A stretch of 64,000 nt of DNA, taken from contig MNCI01010462.1 of NCBI GenBank assembly GCA_015680685.1, forward strand, positions 149,980-213,979. The letters run 5' to 3'. The position numbers were made by a program, and so were the translations under genes. Shown one piece after another: positions 59,175-64,000 of this stretch. The notes under the pieces are model-generated. The model had not been told where the DNA came from. It was given only the letters and a program-made list of their open reading frames with translations, and ran no database searches. Source of the stretch: Gnetum montanum (Eukaryota; Streptophyta; Gnetopsida; Gnetales; Gnetaceae). How positions within the stretch are numbered: position 1 is the stretch's first letter; each line of letters opens with the position of its first letter.

Positions 59175-60575
59175 ATGTCTCACTCACATAGAAATGATTA
59201 TGAATTTTATAGCACACCTATTCATTAGAGAACTAACAAAATATACAATGAAGAAGATTGGAGTGATCCACCTTATGAAGGGGTTTTTCATGATCATGTC
59301 CACCCTAATGACACTCAAAGACTAAATTCACCTAAGGCAGAAAATCTTGAAGAAGATGACCATAGTCCTAAACTAGGGGAGGCCTCAAGGCCTAAGACCT
59401 ACTTAGTACTTTGAAACAATAAACCAAGGGATCTTGAGGAACATTATAGAAGTCATGGCTATCCTACTAGTTCCTCTTCATCTTTCGCCTCAACTTCAAT
59501 GCCTAGTTTTGATGAAGATAAACATGGGTATAGAGATAGAGCTCCACAAAAGGGTTGGAATAAAAGTAAAAATTGAACCCATAGATACACTCAAGGTCAT
59601 CAACATGAACACAAGCCCAATCATCACCATCGATCAAATAGAGATTTTAATCATAACTTTGCTAACCATGACAAACCCATGTTAGTCCCTAAAAGCTTAA
59701 TGCACATCACAAAGGTCATTAAGATATCTCATAGAAATTGCAAGAAGATTCAACTACCTAAGCTTGACTTGAATAATATTCCAAAATTTGCGAGGCTATG
59801 ATTCAGATTTGCAGCAACATTTACAAGCCTTCCATGATGCTTGTGTGTTCAACAATGTGGACAATAAATGGAAAAATCTTAAGCTCTTTCCTAGGACACT
59901 AATTGATAAAGCCGAAATGTTGTATAGATCATTGGAATAAAATTCAATTAGATGATGGTCAACCATGTTAGAACTTTTCAATAAACAATACTAGACATAT
60001 GCACAAGTGTCTGCCTTAAGGAGACAAATCCAAAGATGGAAACAAGAATAACAAGAACCCTTGGACATGGCCTTAGATAGATACTATGCCTTACTAAATA
60101 AATTTCTAGGTCATAGGTTCTCTAATAAAGAGAAAATACTCCACATTATAGATGGGCTTAGCAATGAAACAAGGGTGAACCTTGGAAAGTATGCTCGAGG
60201 AAAACTATATAAGCCCTAAGCCCAATAGGTCAAAGAACTAATAGAGAATCTAGTGAAAGAAGAGAGAGAATTATCCAAATGGGAGAATGCCAAAGCATTT
60301 GAGTGGAACCTAACTCTAGAAATAATAAATGTCTAGAACTTCAAGGAAGAGGAAGCAACCAATTCTAAAAGAGTGATACAGTTCCAACCTTTGCTAATAC
60401 AGGAATCGATAGATGAAATTGAGACAAAGCATAATAGGATGATCATATGGGAAAATGAACAAAGTGTAAACTTAGAAGACACTATCGGGGAAAGGGTCAT
60501 CCAAAAATAAACCTGGCAATTGAAACAAATAGAGGGCACATAAATCAGAAATAGTTAAAAAAATTATTCAGAAAC
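59175..60575 (+). pseudogene. Gag remnant, gypsy element 5
   Basis: ATG at 59175 (MSHSHRNDYE). After a polar His/Ser/Asp-rich region comes the capsid domain: KLDLNNIPKF, HLQAFHDACVFNNVDNKW, LKLFPRTLIDKAEMLYRSL, TMLELFNKQY and DMALDRYYALLNKFLGHRFS. Stops are mostly TAG or TAA at former Gln codons. Closely parallels the element 1 gag. Confidence 0.82.
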
Positions 60576-60583
60576 TAGGGAGA

Positions 60584-60778
60584 ATGGCTAAGGGTAATGA
60601 GGCCAAAGGATCTAATATAGATAATGAGGATGGATGTGATGTTTGTTTATATGATCATCAAAAGGGCCATTTCCTAGTCTTGTCATATATATATGAGCAT
60701 TGGGCAGGGAAGTTGCACCCAAAATTTGTACAAAGGTATTGGTTTAGGTGCATCCCTGTTCCATAAGGTAATTATGGA
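60584..60778 (+). pseudogene. Fragment of an unrecognised ORF (DVCLYDHQKGHFLVLSYIYE)
   Basis: A 60-codon plus-strand frame, MAKGNEAKGS...YWFRCIPVP, with a natural-looking mix of Cys, Trp, Tyr and His. It stops at a TAA and then abuts the truncated family B LTR. The end (IPVP-stop-GNY) faintly resembles the FIPYGDF stretch of the ORF on the minus strand at 61865-62850, so both may come from the same unknown retroelement ORF. No family is recognised. Confidence 0.35.
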
Positions 60779-61277
60779 TGTGATATTCGACATTATGTAA
60801 AAAGGAAATAGTAGGAAAAATGCAAAAGAGGAAGAAAAGAATGCTTTATTAGTATGGAATAGTGTATATGGATCATGCTCTAAGAGTGTTCCTTGGGGNA
60901 TATGGAATAGTGTATATGGATCATGCTCTAAGAGTGTTCCTTGGGGTTTTCTTCCTTTAGCATCTATCCCTTAGAGGCAATCCAACACTGCCACCACAAT
61001 TAGGCCTATAATTGGGCCAGAAGGGATGGCCAATCCACTTTCTGTCCCACTTCACCTAGCCTCCCATGACTTGCCTATATCAACTCTACCACTCCATGTT
61101 GGAATGAACTCTAATCCCAGGTATGAATGCCTTTAGTCAAATCCCCAAAGATCTTAAGAGACATGTCTTTTATTACAGCATGCCCTTTCAAGTCTTATTA
61201 AGATGACAATAACACAAATTATGAAGAGACACCATCTTCATTAGGCAATAGCATCATTTGGAAATGGGGATATGACA
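60779..61277 (-). repeat. 3' LTR of gypsy family B (5'-truncated on the left)
   Basis: Shares about 480 bp with the LTR at 3417-3990 in the same orientation. On the minus strand it starts TGTCATATCCCC after a polypurine tract AAGGGGGATAGAT (61278-61290), which identifies it as a 3' LTR of a minus-strand element. The left ~95 bp are missing. A 46-bp stretch is duplicated around an N at 60899. Confidence 0.78.
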
Positions 61278-61864
61278 ATCTATCCCCCTTATGTTTCATT
61301 CCTTCTTGAACGAGTCCATGTTCTCTATTTTTTTCTAGCTCCAATGCTTGCTTTCATGATTCTGTGCTTCAATAATTTGAGTTCTTCTTTGAACATGTAG
61401 TGGTTTCTTGCTTATTCTATCAACAAAATATATGTGAGAAAACCATATGAAAAATTAAATATTACTCTCTTGATACTTACCTGAAAATGAAATAAGATGA
61501 ATTAAAGATTTATCAATTACTAATCACCAATCCTAACTAGGATCACACAAAGGGAAACTTGATCTAGTTACCTAAGTTAAGGCAGGGAAAATTCTTTATC
61601 CCCAATATTTATTATCAGAGATATCTTACTTATCTAATTGAAATATAAATTGAACAATGAATGAAATAATAGGATCATCAAATAAATGTAAGAGTGAGAT
61701 ACTTCTTGATCTTGATCAACCTTATGAACTAATGGGAATAATTGTAATTCTACCATAAGTGGTATGTGATCAAATGGTCTTATTCAGGATGGCAAGGCTT
61801 GATCTTGATTTTTCTCAACTTCTTCTTTAACAATTAATTCTAGTAACTTGGTAACTTGAAAGAA
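61278..61864 (-). other. Polypurine tract and 3' non-coding segment of the family B element
   Basis: The tract is followed by AT-rich sequence without a coding frame. Confidence 0.5.
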
Positions 61865-62850
61865 TTAGGCATCATACCAAATATAATCCAAATTTTTAAT
61901 GAAGAATGTTATTGATCCATGTTCATTAATGATAGCAAAGTAATTGGTAAATAGTGGTTCTTGATGAGTGCTATCCATCAACATCATATGTTCTTGAATC
62001 CTAGAATTTGATTTATCTGCTAAAGATTCAAAATAAGAAAAATATGCCCTGGCTAATGGAATTTCATGTTGAATTGATGGAAACATCTTCTTCAAGTTAG
62101 GTTCATATTTCAATAATTTTTTAACAAATCCATAACTTAAGAATTGATAAACACTACCTCCAACTTTTGTATTAAAGTCTCCATAAGGAATAAATGGAAC
62201 TATATCAGTATGACTAATAAATTATTCCTCAAACTTTCTTATATTTTCTTAATCAAGTATGCTTCTTAACATAGTATAACTTTGAAACATGTTGGTTTGG
62301 CCATTAAATGTGTGTTAACCACACATACACATCTTCATAATAGTTGAAATTTTAGAATTTCTGCCAAGGCTATGTGATTTTTTGAAATTCTTAACTATTC
62401 TTTCTTTGACATTGCTTGAAGTTCTGGAATTTCAAAAATCATATTTTCTAAACTCCAGTCAAATATTTGTACTAATTCAAACTTGGCTTCTTTATAAAAC
62501 ATTGCACAACCATCCATGTTGTGATTTCTGCAATATGCTATTGTGTATGGCTCAAAAGAAGAACTTCCACAAGAACCTTTTTGCTTATAGATACCTCTAC
62601 ATCCCATCTTTTCCAGGTTTGGTTGGAATTGGTATAGAAATTCCCATGGAAAGACTTCTAGTAAGTAGATAACATTAGCATCCAAATCATTTAACTCTGC
62701 TAATATGGGTGGATATTAATATTCATGTTAGTACAAGGCCCATGATGGACATAGAAAATGTTGTTTCTTACTCACTAGTGATTTTGCAAGCATGTTACAT
62801 GTTGCAACTTTCATTCTCATTCTTGGATTCTTTTTTGAATCATTTCTCTT
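61865..62850 (-). pseudogene. Unrecognised ORF upstream of the family B 3' LTR
   Basis: Two protein-like stretches on the minus strand. 62395-62720: LAELNDLDANVIYLLE, then FLYQFQPNLEKMGCRGIYK, CGSSSFEPYTIAYCRNHNMD and KEAKFELVQIFDWSLENM, with several cysteines and aromatics. 61865-62300 (one frame shift away): FIPYGDFNTKVGGSVYQFLS, then IQHEIPLARAYFSYFESLAD and FFIKNLDYIWYDA. It occupies the position of an extra ORF between pol and the 3' LTR. No known domain is recognised. Stops at former Gln codons show decay. Confidence 0.5.
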
Positions 62851-63592
62851 CATGAGTGTCATACTCCTTGTTGAAATGTGATTTTGAGTCTCCATGTTAT
62901 TTTGTACCCTTTTCTTAAAAATTGAAGATTGTTCTATTTCTTCAACTAATTCTCCAGCTAATACATCAACTGATCTTTAACTAATATGTTGATTGATTCA
63001 TTAACTAATAACCAATTAAATATTGATACAACAACTAATTTAACTACATTATCCAATGTTATAAGTACATTATCCAATTTTAATAATATTTAATGCATCA
63101 TATAATTTTAGTAATATATTACATAATCTAATTCTTAATTACCTTTCTACCATTCTTAAGAATACTAACTTCAATAGTGTAATTACTAACATGCCATAGT
63201 GATCTTAATACTATCTATAAGGGCTATGCACTAAATCTTAAAGCCCAAAAGGTTGAATTTATGATATCAGTAAATTATTGAGTGTCCAAATGATAAATTT
63301 GACCTCACCATTAAGTTTAGAATGGTGAAAAATGTTAAAAATGACTATTCATATGTTGAAAATGAACATCGTATGCTTGAGTGATGCCAAAATTAAACTT
63401 TTGACGATCTCAAGGCACTATATTGGGTAAAGAGTAAAAACTAATTTTTGGGGTCACCTAGGCTAGATCTAACTCCACCATTTGGTTTGAAAGGTTGAAA
63501 TATATAGGAAATGACTCTTCATTCACTAAAAAAGGCTTTAGAGATCAAATGTTATGGCTATTGGAGTTTAAGACTTTTGGCATAAAAAATAA
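62851..63592. other. AT-rich DNA, nothing recognised
   Basis: No coding frame, RNA gene or known repeat is visible. Confidence 0.45.
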
Positions 63593-63647
63593 GATTTCCC
63601 AAGAGGTTACCCATCCTAGTTCTTCTCCAAAGCAAGCACACTTAATT
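63593..63647 (-). repeat. 5S-rRNA-derived segment (SINE- or Cassandra-type)
   Basis: On the minus strand the 55 bp match the 3' half of plant 5S rRNA from AGTTAAGYGTGCTTG through ACTAGGATGGGT to ACCTCNTGGGAA, i.e. the A box, intermediate element and C box of the internal promoter. Most differences are C-to-T. The 5' part of 5S is absent, so it is not a functional rRNA gene. Cassandra-type TRIM LTRs and 5S-derived SINEs both carry such a segment. Confidence 0.72.
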
Positions 63648-64000
63648 ATAGAATTTTTATTCCTTTTCTTATCATGGCACCAATTTTAATTTTTTAAAAT
63701 TATTTATGTGCATTCTTAATTTAAATTAAAAATTAATGACAAAATATTTTTAAAAAATTTTCAATCAACTAACAGGAACTTTGAAGTTTCCATTAATTAT
63801 TGAAAATTTTTCTCTATGTGGATGATGCCCATTTTAAGGTCCATTATGTCGATGTGGCCTACTTTGAGGTTTGTGTGGTCCTCCTCTAGGCTAGCATGGC
63901 TAGTCTCGGGTTTGCAAGGCCCTCTTATGGGCTAATGCAATGCTTGACTAGGCATGCATGGCCTATCTCAGGGCCTATGTAGCCCATCACTAGGCTAATG
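63648..64000. other. AT-rich DNA, then a short GGCC-rich degenerate repeat
   Basis: 63830-64000 consists of loosely repeated 'ggcct/ggccc...taggctaatg' phrases about 25-60 bp apart, cut off by the window edge. Nothing else is recognised. Confidence 0.35.

Larger units (their letters stand above)
58240..60575 (+). mobile_element. Ty3/gypsy element 5 (same family), plus strand, truncated after gag
   Basis: 5' LTR 58240-59049, primer site and gag in plus orientation; no protease, pol or 3' LTR follows. The internal part ends near 60575, where unrelated coding sequence begins. The orientation is opposite to elements 1-4. Confidence 0.85.

Noticed and set aside
63593-63647. A functional 5S rRNA gene
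   Set aside because: Only the 3' half is present, with many transitions, as a single copy.
1-64000. CRISPR arrays, bacterial operons or phage-like systems
   Set aside because: Regular direct repeats with unique spacers are absent and all recognisable genes are plant or plant retroelement genes.

Overview
The window looks like nuclear DNA of a seed plant with a large, repeat-filled genome. A conifer or other gymnosperm is my best guess. The evidence is two intron-containing plant genes, nested and strongly decayed LTR retrotransposons, LINE remnants, and long arrays of the degenerate plant telomere motif TTTAGGG. The gymnosperm assignment is inference. Nothing bacterial, organellar or CRISPR-like is present. 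Five positions or stretches are N (12476, 13861-14070, 15749, 26171-26221, 52739, 53644-53950, 60899).

Only two loci look like host genes, and they are convergent. The first (7091-10961, +) is a SAP-domain protein resembling plant 'zinc finger CCCH domain-containing protein 62'. Seven upstream exons keep compatible phases, but the 3' part carries frame breaks, one caused by a 46-bp tandem duplication. The second (18451-20228, -) is an intact three-exon cytochrome P450 of clan 72, 520 codons. A 7-kb Ty3/gypsy element with a perfect 5-bp target duplication (CTAAT) sits between their 3' ends, which would otherwise lie about 0.5 kb apart.

Layout: 1-1960 L1-type LINE (-); 2033-2458 Arg/Ser/Gly-rich open frame; 3417-3990 LTR of a second gypsy family ('family B'); 4860-5720 decayed coding remnant; 7091-10961 SAP gene with a SINE in an intron; 11202-18193 gypsy element 1; 18451-20228 P450; 21470-32016 Copia element (+) split by gypsy element 2 (22166-28179, TSD GTAGT); 32080-37070 telomere-like arrays alternating with four copies of a ~480-bp unit that contains a tRNA-like promoter; 37080-38790 decayed coiled-coil-like coding remnant; 39050-39895 LTR fragment in opposite orientation; 40399-50208 gypsy element 3 (TSD TTCAT), inserted into the gag of an older relative, element 4 (40030-40398 plus 50209-~52030); 52985-54110 LINE 3' end (+); 54235-54860 RTE-type LINE remnant (-); 58240-~60575 gypsy element 5 (+); 60779-62850 family B 3' LTR with an unrecognised upstream ORF (-); 63593-63647 5S-rRNA-derived segment.

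The five gypsy copies with LTRs ending in GGTACCTCNNNNCTCATCA belong to one family. They use a tRNA-Asp-like primer site and encode gag, a retropepsin and, in element 3 only, recognisable RT, RNase H and integrase; they resemble the Athila/Tat branch. Elements 1 and 2 have lost most of pol but kept the LTRs, gag, protease and a long 3' non-coding segment, as non-autonomous derivatives do. Stop codons in the older remnants are mostly TAG in place of CAG, which fits decay of cytosine-methylated DNA. I see no new enzymatic system. The most unusual structures are the telomere-like higher-order array, the tRNA-like unit within it, the LTR palindromes, and the unknown ORF of family B.
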